Positions 25,905 through 33,127 of a stretch of DNA of 64,000 bases are shown in pieces. A model generated the notes under the pieces. The model was given only the letters and a program-made list of their open reading frames with translations. It was not told where the DNA came from and did not search any database. Origin of the DNA: Chitinophagales bacterium (GTDB taxonomy: Bacteria; Bacteroidota; Bacteroidia; Chitinophagales; Saprospiraceae); NCBI GenBank assembly GCA_022360175.1, contig JAKSDI010000058.1:1-64000 (forward strand), in the 5' to 3' direction. The position numbers and the translations under genes are program-made. The first letter of the stretch is position 1. The number at the start of each line of letters is the position of its first letter.

Positions 25905-26302
25905 TTTTACTCTTTTTTAATTAAAAAATAAGGTTGTATTCATAGATATTTTGTCACAATCAAATTGTGATGCTGAATAATTTTCAGCATTCTTTTATCA
26001 TACCTAACTTGGATTCTTGTGCTTTTATTTACGGATATTTGACTCCATTCGAGACTCCAATATATATATCTTCTCTTGGTCAACTTTCAAGTTACCAGAT
26101 CGCCTGTAATGAGTTGATATTCATGTTTTCCAGGTGTTTTTATTATCTCTATTGTGGGGGATGGCTTAAATTTATATATTAAGTTTTTGCTTTTCACCTG
26201 AAAAAAAATGATTTTGTTCATTAATACACACACACCTTTCATCTTAACTCAATGAATGCAAGCCACTTACAAAACAATAATATAACGTGAGAATGATTAA
26301 AC
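25905..26302. other. 398-bp divergent intergenic region with paired palindromes
   Basis: Between the FISUMP gene (minus) and the 484-aa helical protein (plus). It contains two abutting inverted repeats at 25954-25970 and 25971-25989, described separately. The remainder is AT-rich with a CACACACA run near 26229; no gene was recognised. Confidence 0.5.
25954..25989. promoter_or_regulatory. two abutting inverted repeats, operator or attenuator candidate
   Basis: TCACAAT-CAA-ATTGTGA (25954-25970) is followed with no gap by TGCTGAA-TAATT-TTCAGCA (25971-25989). Each has a perfect 7-bp stem. They lie 50-85 bp upstream of the FISUMP start on the minus strand. They could be protein-binding palindromes or hairpins in the leader. 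Confidence 0.5.
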
Positions 26303-27757
26303 ATGAAAGAGCCTAAACTCTATTTTTTATTAAAAAACCTTTCAAAAGAGGAGTTTAAACGGCTCCGAAAAGTAGTTTTATCGCCAATTTATACAACTAA
26401 TCCAAAAGTGATTCTTCTTTTTGAAAATATTCGTAAGCAGTATCCTAATTTTAATAATACAAGTGCCATGCGCGCTAAACTCTATGCTAAGGTATTTCCC
26501 TCAATTCAATATAACGACCAAAAACTACGTCGAGTCTTTACCGATTTAACTAAAGTAGTTGAGCAATTTTATGTACACCTGGAATTGGAAAAACAAGCAT
26601 TCAAAAGAGAAAAAATATTAGCTGAAGCTTATGCCCATAGGGGAATGTTTGATTTATTCAAACAGCAGACGAACAAATTGTTAGACAATTTAAATGATCA
26701 TACGATTAAAGATTCAGATTATTTCTTTAAGAAAATGAACTTAACGAGAGATCTTTATTATCATCCACAATACAACAAGTACGATAAAAACGGGAGGATA
26801 CTTGAAACCTATATAGATAGTTTAGATAGCTATTTTTCATTGACTAAAATGCAGGCTGTAGTTGCATTAAAAAATCAAATGAAAATTTTAAAAAAGGACT
26901 ATGAGTTACGTTTTTGGGACGTAATTGATCAGGAACAACTAAAAGGATTCCTAGATTCTAATACAGCTTTTCAACTTTATAAGCTTGCTATTCAATTAGT
27001 GGAAAGTACTTCTCAGCTAGCTTTTAAAGAATATGAATCTTTACTATTTCAAAATGTTCAATTTTTAGCTAAAGAAGACAAAAAAATCCTGTTTTATAAT
27101 GGCGTAAATTATGCAATTCGACAAGCAAATAAAGGAATTAAAGAATACAGTAAAGTTTCATTTGACTGGCTGAAATTTGGCTTAGAAAGTCGATTGTTAT
27201 TCCAAAACAATCAACTAAGTGCCGTGACTTTTGGAAACATTGTCACTTATGGTTGTAGAGCAGGAAAATTGAGATGGGTGACAAATTTTATTGAAGAATA
27301 CGCTTATTTTCTAAGAGAAGAAATCCGAGGAGAGGAAGTGACTTACTCTAATGTATTGCTAAATTTTTATAATGGTGATTACAAAGAAGTCATTATGAAA
27401 ATTTCTGATTATTCCTTTTCCAATTTTTATAAACTCAAAACACGAAATATTTTAATTCGAACACATTTTGAAATATTCTTAAATGATAAAGGTGATTTTG
27501 GGATTTTAATGAATGCACTGGAAGCTTTTGAAAGTTTTTTGTACAAAAACACTTTATTCAAAAAAGAGAGGCTGGAACCTTATAATAATTTAACTCAAAT
27601 ATTAAAAGGACTTTCTACTCGAATATTAAGAAATGAAAATGCCGCAAATATTAAAGAGTGGTTAGTAATACAATTAAAAGAAAGAAAAAATATATCAGGC
27701 AGACAATGGCTAAAAGAACGTTTTCAAATTAGCGAAAATGATCTCCTGGAAGTATAG
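26303..27757 (+). CDS. conserved alpha-helical hypothetical protein, family A copy 1
   Basis: 484 residues, almost entirely predicted helical with no signal peptide, TM segment or catalytic motif. It is a clear distant paralogue of the 470-aa product at 35550-36962: both open with LYxLLxxLxKxEhxxLxKxxxSP, have a residue-120 Tyr/Asp segment (KDSDYFFKKMNL versus RNTDYYQDRLNI), and share LSxxTFxNIVxxGxR in the second half. The family seems to be a TPR/HEAT-like scaffold typical of Saprospiria. The stop codon is inside a 7-bp-stem hairpin (27755-27788). Confidence 0.75.
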   Translation: MKEPKLYFLLKNLSKEEFKRLRKVVLSPIYTTNPKVILLFENIRKQYPNFNNTSAMRAKLYAKVFPSIQYNDQKLRRVFTDLTKVVEQFYVHLELEKQAFKREKILAEAYAHRGMFDLFKQQTNKLLDNLNDHTIKDSDYFFKKMNLTRDLYYHPQYNKYDKNGRILETYIDSLDSYFSLTKMQAVVALKNQMKILKKDYELRFWDVIDQEQLKGFLDSNTAFQLYKLAIQLVESTSQLAFKEYESLLFQNVQFLAKEDKKILFYNGVNYAIRQANKGIKEYSKVSFDWLKFGLESRLLFQNNQLSAVTFGNIVTYGCRAGKLRWVTNFIEEYAYFLREEIRGEEVTYSNVLLNFYNGDYKEVIMKISDYSFSNFYKLKTRNILIRTHFEIFLNDKGDFGILMNALEAFESFLYKNTLFKKERLEPYNNLTQILKGLSTRILRNENAANIKEWLVIQLKERKNISGRQWLKERFQISENDLLEV

Positions 27758-27788
27758 AGCCATATCAATGCTGATCGATACGGCTCTA
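27755..27788. terminator. hairpin at the end of the 484-aa gene
   Basis: TAGAGCC (27755-27761) pairs with GGCTCTA (27782-27788), and the inner ATATC/GAT segments add weak pairs. It includes the stop codon. A following T-run is short (tttcctt), so it may be a weak terminator. Confidence 0.5.
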
Positions 27789-27844
27789 CAGTTTCCTTGT
27801 TAATTCGCCATACTTTATACTCAAGTAGGGAATGTCTTTTTCAT

Positions 27845-27970
27845 TTACATATCTCCAACTTCTTCAATGATAATTATTTCCTCTCCCCCTTTAATCGACT
27901 TTAATTGTCCTTTTTTAATTTGATTCTTTCTTAGTTTTTTAATGATTTTTGTATCAATTACTTTTTTCAT
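27845..27970 (-). CDS. candidate double-glycine leader (RiPP/natural-product) precursor peptide, 41 aa
   Basis: From ATG at 27970 the peptide is 41 residues: a basic leader with repeated Lys/Leu/Ile ending QLKSIKGG, then a 12-residue core EEIIIIEEVGDM. The LKxIKGG ending is the hallmark of Bacteroidota GG-leader precursors (TIGR04149-like) that are cut after GG by peptidase-containing ABC transporters. A 24-residue upstream extension (to 28042) is open but lacks this character. A 6-bp-stem hairpin (27989-28004) sits in the leader mRNA. The core has no Cys, Ser or Thr, so it is not a lanthipeptide. No transporter or modifying enzyme is adjacent. Confidence 0.55.
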   Translation of the reverse strand: MKKVIDTKIIKKLRKNQIKKGQLKSIKGGEEIIIIEEVGDM

Positions 27971-27988
27971 GACAAAATGGGTTTTGGA

Positions 27989-28004
27989 CCTCGGTGAACC
28001 GAGG
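27989..28004 (-). promoter_or_regulatory. hairpin in the leader of the GG-peptide gene
   Basis: On the minus strand CCTCGG-TTCA-CCGAGG, a perfect 6-bp GC-rich stem with a 4-nt loop, 18 nt upstream of the ATG at 27970. It may be a weak translation control element. Confidence 0.45.
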
Positions 28005-28042
28005 CTAGTGGTTAAATATTGAATTGACTTGGGACATAGCAT

Positions 28043-28770
28043 GGCCAGAGTAGAAGCGGCTTCTTCAACCGTTCGTACTATTTTTCAGCACCTACTTATG
28101 TTGGTTTGAATTATCACTTTCAGGTTTTCTCTGCCGGAAGTGATTGATAAATGAAATTGAGTTGTTGCTGATTTTGAACGACAGACTCAATGGTAATCAA
28201 AAGGCCTTTCTATGATTTTGACTCTTTGTTTCTTTGAGTTTTCAAAGGCTTAAAAGCGAGTCAAAAGATTCATTTTCTTTGCTTTATGATTATAAGACAA
28301 ATGTAGAAATGAATAGAAGATAGAATGAAAAAATGGTGCGAATGGTAGGTTTTATGTCGCGAATGGAAGTTTCATACTCTATTCTTTTAACGACTCTATC
28401 CAATCGAGCCGGATGGTTAGATTGGATAGATATCATTAGAAGGTAACCGCACCAGTTGAGGAAGATTGAACAGCCAGGATATTCTAGATTAGGCTATATA
28501 AAGAGATGGGATTGCATGTATTTTATTTATTTTTAAACTCAAATACCTGTATATAACAAGCAATAGAGGTTAGCCGAGTGTTAACTCCTTTTAGAAAGAA
28601 AAATGTTCCAATAAATATATTCACCTATAATAATGAATGCAGAAAAGTCGATAAGCTTATTCAACATAAACCTAACAATAAGCAAAACTAAAATCTTTTC
28701 CTATCCGCAAGAATCGGGTTTCTTTGCGCTATCATATACCCCATCTTTGTAGTATTAAAACTCATCAAAA
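28043..28770. other. 728-bp intergenic region without a recognised gene
   Basis: No convincing coding frame on either strand. It contains an 11-bp-stem hairpin (28395-28430) and a direct repeat of GCGAATGG around 28336-28372. The composition is like neighbouring intergenic DNA. It could carry a small RNA or gene remnants. Confidence 0.4.
28395..28430. other. long hairpin, 11-bp perfect stem
   Basis: TCTATCCAATC (28395-28405) pairs perfectly with GATTGGATAGA (28420-28430), with a 14-nt GC-containing loop. There is no T-run after it on either strand, so it is not an obvious terminator. Confidence 0.6.
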
Positions 28771-29610
28771 ATGAAAAGTACTACTTATCACTACGATAAA
28801 ATTGCGGAAGCTATACAGTATTTGGACGAGCACTTCAAAGAACAACCTTCTTTGGATACAATTGCCGAACAAATACATATGAGCTCTTTCCACTTCCAAC
28901 GTTTGTTCAAGGATTGGGTAGGTGTTTCACCCAAAAAATATCTACAATTCCTAAGTGTGAATTATGCAAAAAGCCAACTGCAACACAATGAAAATACATT
29001 GTTTGACACTGCATTGGAAACTGGTTTATCTGGCACAAGCCGCCTGCATGATTTATTTGTAAATATCGAAGGGATGACTCCTGGTGAATACAAAAACGGT
29101 GGTGAAAAACTGAGTATTAATTACAGTTTTGCAGAGAGTCCGTTTGGTGATATGTTGGTAGCCTCTACTCAAAAAGGTATTTGTTTTATGGTATTTGTGG
29201 AAGATGTGGAAAGCGGATTGCTTGAACTAAGAAAGCAATTTCCCAAAGCTACTTATCAAAGAAAAGTAGACCAATTGCAACAAGCTGCTTTATTTATTTT
29301 TCAAAACGACTGGAGTAAATTAAGCGAAATAAAACTTCACCTGAAAGGGACAGATTTCCAATTAAAAGTTTGGGAAGCACTACTCAGTATTCCACAAGGG
29401 AAATTGGCAACCTATGGTGAGATCGCCAAAAAAATCAATCAACCAAAAGCATCACGGGCTGTTGGTACAGCAATTGGAAGTAACCCTATTGCATATCTAA
29501 TCCCTTGTCATCGAGTAATTCAATCATCAGGCAATACTGGTGGTTATCGTTGGAATCCAATCCGTAAAAAGGCTATTATTGGCTGGGAGGCAGCAATATC
29601 TGAAGTATGA
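28771..29610 (+). CDS. Ada-like regulator: AraC HTH plus O6-methylguanine-DNA methyltransferase
   Basis: 279 residues. Residues 1-95 are an AraC-type DNA-binding domain (IAEAIQYLDEHFKEQPSLDT, FQRLFKDWVGVSPKKYL). Residues about 110-279 are an MGMT domain with acceptor Cys246 in PCHRV. This equals E. coli Ada without its N-terminal metal/phosphotriester domain, which is encoded by the next gene. It should repair O6-methylguanine and regulate the operon, although the usual sensor (the methylated metal domain) is in trans. Its last 4 bases overlap the start of the next gene (ATGA). Confidence 0.94.
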   Translation: MKSTTYHYDKIAEAIQYLDEHFKEQPSLDTIAEQIHMSSFHFQRLFKDWVGVSPKKYLQFLSVNYAKSQLQHNENTLFDTALETGLSGTSRLHDLFVNIEGMTPGEYKNGGEKLSINYSFAESPFGDMLVASTQKGICFMVFVEDVESGLLELRKQFPKATYQRKVDQLQQAALFIFQNDWSKLSEIKLHLKGTDFQLKVWEALLSIPQGKLATYGEIAKKINQPKASRAVGTAIGSNPIAYLIPCHRVIQSSGNTGGYRWNPIRKKAIIGWEAAISEV

Positions 29611-29852
29611 TATTTCACTCAGATATAAATAAAAGTGCCTTGTTTGCCGCTATAAAACAAGGTAAAATACGTTTAGGTGGCAATAAAAAACTTAACATTT
29701 ATGGCCACTTAAATTGCAAGTCTGGTAAAAGGATGAAAAAAGAGAATCGGGTATTTTTTACGGATGAAAAAGAAGCTATCAAATCCGGTTATCGCCCATG
29801 TGGACATTGTATGAGGACAGCCTATTTAAACTGGAAAAACAACAACAAATGA
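29607..29852 (+). CDS. stand-alone Ada metal-binding domain protein (81 aa)
   Basis: 81 residues. The sequence IYGHLNCKSGKRM, NRVFF and GYRPCGHCM is that of the free-standing Ada metal-binding family. Cys37, Cys65 and Cys68 match three of the four zinc ligands of Ada; Cys37 matches the methyl-accepting Cys38. The ligand matching Ada Cys42 is Lys41 here, and His34 may substitute. It may sense methylphosphotriesters or bind DNA. It overlaps ATGA with the upstream Ada-like gene and again with the downstream alkB gene. Confidence 0.87.
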   Translation: MIFHSDINKSALFAAIKQGKIRLGGNKKLNIYGHLNCKSGKRMKKENRVFFTDEKEAIKSGYRPCGHCMRTAYLNWKNNNK

Positions 29853-30457
29853 TTTTATTTGAAGAAGCAATGGATAGCACTAAAAACTGCTTGCCTTATG
29901 ATGGTGCAGTGCATTATTGGGGGAAAATATTTTCTGGAGATATCTCGCAGCAGTACTATTCCAAACTGATGGATTCCATCGCATGGAAAAATGATGAAGC
30001 TATCATTTTCGGTAAGCATATTATTACTAAACGAAAAGTAGCATGGTATGCCGACAAACCATACGAATACACCTATTCTAAAATCAATCGTACTGCTTTG
30101 TTATGGACACCACTTTTATTAGAACTAAAATCTATAGTTGAAGAAAAAACGCAGCAAGTATACAATTCCTGTTTACTTAATTTGTATCACAACGGGCAGG
30201 AAGGAATGGCCTGGCATAGCGATGATGAACGAGATTTAGTCTCTAATGGTTCTATTGCTTCCCTCACTTTTGGTGCAAAGCGCAAATTTGCCATCAAGCA
30301 CAAAAAGACAAAGCATAGAATTGTCTTTGAATTAGGACATGGTGACTTGCTGGAGATGAAAAATGAAACTCAAAGCCATTGGGTGCATAATATTCCAACC
30401 ACCAAGAAAGTACATACGCCTCGTATTAATCTGACCTTTAGACAAATGATAAAATAA
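29849..30457 (+). CDS. alkB: AlkB-type alpha-ketoglutarate-dependent DNA repair dioxygenase
   Basis: From the ATG at 29849 (overlapping the stop of the metal-domain gene as ATGA) the protein is 202 residues; an earlier ATG at 29798 lies inside that gene and is less likely. The iron and cosubstrate residues are visible: WHSDDE (HxD), SHWVH (distal His), and RINLTFR (two Arg for 2-oxoglutarate). It oxidatively removes methyl groups from 1-methyladenine and 3-methylcytosine. The length and the NLYHNGQEGMAWHSDDE segment are closest to eukaryote-like ALKBH2/3 forms. Confidence 0.94.
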   Translation: MILFEEAMDSTKNCLPYDGAVHYWGKIFSGDISQQYYSKLMDSIAWKNDEAIIFGKHIITKRKVAWYADKPYEYTYSKINRTALLWTPLLLELKSIVEEKTQQVYNSCLLNLYHNGQEGMAWHSDDERDLVSNGSIASLTFGAKRKFAIKHKKTKHRIVFELGHGDLLEMKNETQSHWVHNIPTTKKVHTPRINLTFRQMIK

Positions 30458-30466
30458 CTGAACACT

Positions 30467-30814
30467 ATGATAGCTGTAATTTTTGAAGTACATCCAAACC
30501 CAGACAATAAACAAGAGTATCTAGATATCGCTGCAAAACTTAGGCCTCTACTGAGTAAAATTGATGGCTTTATTTCAATAGAGCGATTTGTTAGCTTACA
30601 AGATGAAAGCAAAGTTTTATCGCTTTCATTTTGGGAAAGTGAAGCCGCTATCGAGCAATGGCGGAATATGGAACAACATCGCCAAGGACAAGCCAAAGGT
30701 ATTAGTCACATTTTTACTGACTATCGAATCAGGGTAGGGCATATTGTTCGGGATTATACTCTAAATGAGCGCAAACAAGCTCCTAAGGACAGTAATATCA
30801 AACACAATAAATGA
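30467..30814 (+). CDS. antibiotic biosynthesis monooxygenase (ABM) domain protein
   Basis: 115 residues, a single ABM (dimeric alpha/beta barrel) domain of about 95 residues: VIFEVHPNPDNKQEYLDIAA, SKIDGFISIERF, LSLSFWESEAAIEQWRN, HRQGQA. Such proteins include small monooxygenases and haem-degrading enzymes; this one has no obvious catalytic signature. It starts 10 nt after alkB, so it is probably the last gene of the alkylation-repair operon, with its role there unclear. Confidence 0.88.
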   Translation: MIAVIFEVHPNPDNKQEYLDIAAKLRPLLSKIDGFISIERFVSLQDESKVLSLSFWESEAAIEQWRNMEQHRQGQAKGISHIFTDYRIRVGHIVRDYTLNERKQAPKDSNIKHNK

Positions 30815-30884
30815 AGCTATCTGTAAAACATTCTCTTCAAATTGCTTTTTTGTGACTAAAACACCTCTAGCTTACCTCATAAGA

Positions 30885-31787
30885 TTACCCCCATGTAACG
30901 GAATCAATCCATTCAGCTAAGGATTGAGGTGCAATTTTTAATTTGGATTGAGATAAACCAAAATTCTTATTTGTTATCCTATCTATGTTATCATCCAGAT
31001 AACGATACAGATTTGAAATTTCCCTCGCTGCTAAATCTCCAAAATTAGGTGCCAGATTTTTCTCAAAATCATCAGGGATGAGGCTAACAAACAGAACGGA
31101 CTTTCCTACTTTTTCACTAATAGCATTAGCGATTTCTTCTCCGCTAAACATGTTTCCTCCTATTGGTAAAACCTGACCAGCTAATTCAGGCTTTTCTAAT
31201 GCACTCACCACAAATCTTGCTAAATCAGTATGGCTAATCCATGGAATTTTCTGGCCTTCTTTGACTGGATAGGGTAGGATGCCCTGTTGCAAAATAAGCG
31301 GGATAGACCAGGGGGCAGCAAGATTATCAATATATACATCAGGAGATAAGGTAATTACATTTAATCCTGACTCATCCAAAATTCTTTTTGCCTCAACTTT
31401 CAAATCTAAAGCAATAAGACCTGTATCACTTTCAGGTAAATCAAAGCTTGAATTAAATATTACCAGTGAAATATTATTACGCTTTGCAGCTTGTATAAAA
31501 TTGGAAGTATACTGTTTGGCTTGTTCAATATCAAAAACCAGAGGTAAAGTAAAAACAGCTTTATCTACTCCACCTAAAGCAGCCTCTAAAGCATTCAAGT
31601 CTGCAAAACTACCTGGGATTATGTTTAGTCCATGTTCTAATGAACTATTTTCTGCTTTTGGAGAAATCGTAACTACTTCGTGACCATTTGCTAATAATTG
31701 TTCAACTATCGGCCGGCCTTGAAAGCCTGTTCCACCAGAGACAAATATTTTTTCCTTCATCGTTTTTATTTTTTGAATTTTCTTCAC
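30885..31787 (-). CDS. NmrA-like NAD(P)-binding oxidoreductase
   Basis: 300 residues; the preferred Met is likely residue 11 (31757), giving MKEKIFVSGGTGFQGRPIVEQ. The Rossmann motif GGTGFQG is at the N-terminus, and the rest follows the NmrA/atypical SDR pattern (FNSSFDLPESDTG, VITLSPDVYIDNL, IPWISHTDLARF). Members reduce quinones or act as redox sensors. It diverges from an HxlR regulator across 97 bp containing a TACTTTTGG/CCAAAAAGTA operator candidate, the classic arrangement for an HxlR-controlled quinone or aldehyde-stress gene. Confidence 0.88.
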   Translation of the reverse strand: MKKIQKIKTMKEKIFVSGGTGFQGRPIVEQLLANGHEVVTISPKAENSSLEHGLNIIPGSFADLNALEAALGGVDKAVFTLPLVFDIEQAKQYTSNFIQAAKRNNISLVIFNSSFDLPESDTGLIALDLKVEAKRILDESGLNVITLSPDVYIDNLAAPWSIPLILQQGILPYPVKEGQKIPWISHTDLARFVVSALEKPELAGQVLPIGGNMFSGEEIANAISEKVGKSVLFVSLIPDDFEKNLAPNFGDLAAREISNLYRYLDDNIDRITNKNFGLSQSKLKIAPQSLAEWIDSVTWG

Positions 31788-31807
31788 GCAAAGCTATACC
31801 TTTACCC

Positions 31808-31855
31808 TACTTTTGGCAAGTACTCACCAAAAAGTAAGTGGCCTACCCAAAAGTA
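31808..31855. promoter_or_regulatory. operator candidate between NmrA and HxlR genes
   Basis: TACTTTTGG (31808-31816), a 10-nt gap, then CCAAAAAGTA (31827-31836): an imperfect inverted repeat. A further CCCAAAAGTA follows at 31846-31855. TACT...AGTA half-sites resemble the YodB/HypR type of HxlR operators. Confidence 0.55.
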
Positions 31856-31884
31856 TGTATAACTGAATATCAAATAGTTGCAAG

Positions 31885-32211
31885 ATGATAAATGAAGAAA
31901 ACAGTTCACTATGTCCTGTAAGCGAAGCATTAAAAGTAATCGGTGGAAAATGGAGATTACAGATTATTTACGAGATTGGTGATCAGAAAAGAAGATTTGG
32001 AGAGCTTAAAAGATTAATCCCCAGCATCAGTGAAAAAATGCTGATTCAAGAGCTTAAAAATTTGGTAGCATTGGGGATTTTACGAAGGAAGGCATATAAG
32101 GAAATACCACCACGAGTAGAATATTCACTGACCAAACATGGAGAGAAGGTATTACCAATAATAGAACACATAAAAGTTTTTGGCAACGAATTGATCAGTG
32201 GTATGAAGTAA
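31885..32211 (+). CDS. HxlR family transcriptional regulator
   Basis: 108 residues, the standard size. Winged-helix segments are clear: CPVSEALKVIGGKWRLQIIYE, RRFGELKRLIPSISEKMLIQEL, LGILRRKAYKEIPPRVEYSLT. One N-terminal Cys (Cys9) matches the conserved redox Cys of YodB/HypR-type sensors. It probably represses the divergent NmrA-like gene and itself in response to electrophiles such as quinones. Followed by an 18-bp-stem terminator. Confidence 0.93.
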   Translation: MINEENSSLCPVSEALKVIGGKWRLQIIYEIGDQKRRFGELKRLIPSISEKMLIQELKNLVALGILRRKAYKEIPPRVEYSLTKHGEKVLPIIEHIKVFGNELISGMK

Positions 32212-32220
32212 GAGAACAAC

Positions 32221-32266
32221 TATCATCCCTGTTTGCAATTGATCAATATTGCAAACAGGGATGATA
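32221..32266. terminator. long bidirectional hairpin between hxlR and DUF4249 genes
   Basis: A perfect stem of 19 pairs (TATCATCCCTGTTTGCAAT against its complement) with an 8-nt loop, between two converging genes. Stem length and placement mark a bidirectional terminator, although flanking T/A tracts are modest. Confidence 0.8.
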
Positions 32267-32274
32267 TGGTATAT

Positions 32275-33123
32275 CTAAAAGTCTACAATCACCATTCTCC
32301 GATCATACACCAGTCCGGTAAATATGCCGATGGCATCGGCGGTGCCGCCCAGCGTATTAGCTGTAGGGCTTGGTTGAGCAAACGGATTGCCATTACCTGC
32401 CACTGCAGCCTCTATACTTTGTAGAAAATCGTGATAATTTTTATCTATATGGAATAGCGCACTATAAATTGTATCGCCTCTTTCATATTCAAAATTAGTA
32501 CCTAATACTACATTGCCCTCAAAAACGCGATCAGTAAAAGCAAAATCTTGCTCAGGGATACTATCCAGGCTGGAAAGGTTCAGCATGCGTCTATAATAGT
32601 TTTCCTGATTGGGATTATCATTAAAATAGGTCAAGATTCGAGCTAAGGTATCAGATTCTGCCACTTCTACTACTACACTATCAATAGGTATTTGTGGTAA
32701 AAGTTGAGTCGAGCCAGTGATCGTTTCTCCTTCTGGCAAAGTGATCATTAACTCAAAGGGATTTAGGGTATCATAGGGTACTGTCGCTGTGCTACTATAA
32801 TTGTACAATTTCCCAGTAAAAAAATCAAAGCGCAATTCATTTTCCAGAGGATAAGTTATTCCATTATGCTTTATTGATACTTCCGCTTCCTGCAAGAGTA
32901 AGTTTGACAGGAAATCATCATCCAGACTGGGAAAGGCTTCGAAATAAGGAGAACTCTTTGTCAATAACAATTGAAAAGGAGCATCAGGTTCCAGATAGCA
33001 CTCTACTACTGGTCTACTATCGTATTCCGGCAACTCTATTTCTACTTCCTGCTCCAAGTCGCAAGCTGCCAGAAATAATATAGAAAGAACAGGTAAATAT
33101 TTTATAATTGAAAATTGCTTCAT
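32275..33123 (-). CDS. DUF4249 lipoprotein (TonB-receptor partner)
   Basis: From the ATG at 33123 the protein begins MKQFSIIKYLPVLSILFLAAC, a lipoprotein signal with lipobox LAAC; the frame is open to 33192 but the extension adds nothing. The 282-residue product matches DUF4249 (PEYDSRPVVECYLEPDAPFQLLLTKSSPYF). These lipoproteins accompany outer-membrane TonB receptors much as SusD accompanies SusC. It starts 5 nt after the stop of the receptor gene, so the pair is an operon. Substrate unknown. Confidence 0.9.
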   Translation of the reverse strand: MKQFSIIKYLPVLSILFLAACDLEQEVEIELPEYDSRPVVECYLEPDAPFQLLLTKSSPYFEAFPSLDDDFLSNLLLQEAEVSIKHNGITYPLENELRFDFFTGKLYNYSSTATVPYDTLNPFELMITLPEGETITGSTQLLPQIPIDSVVVEVAESDTLARILTYFNDNPNQENYYRRMLNLSSLDSIPEQDFAFTDRVFEGNVVLGTNFEYERGDTIYSALFHIDKNYHDFLQSIEAAVAGNGNPFAQPSPTANTLGGTADAIGIFTGLVYDRRMVIVDF

Positions 33124-33127
33124 GGCT

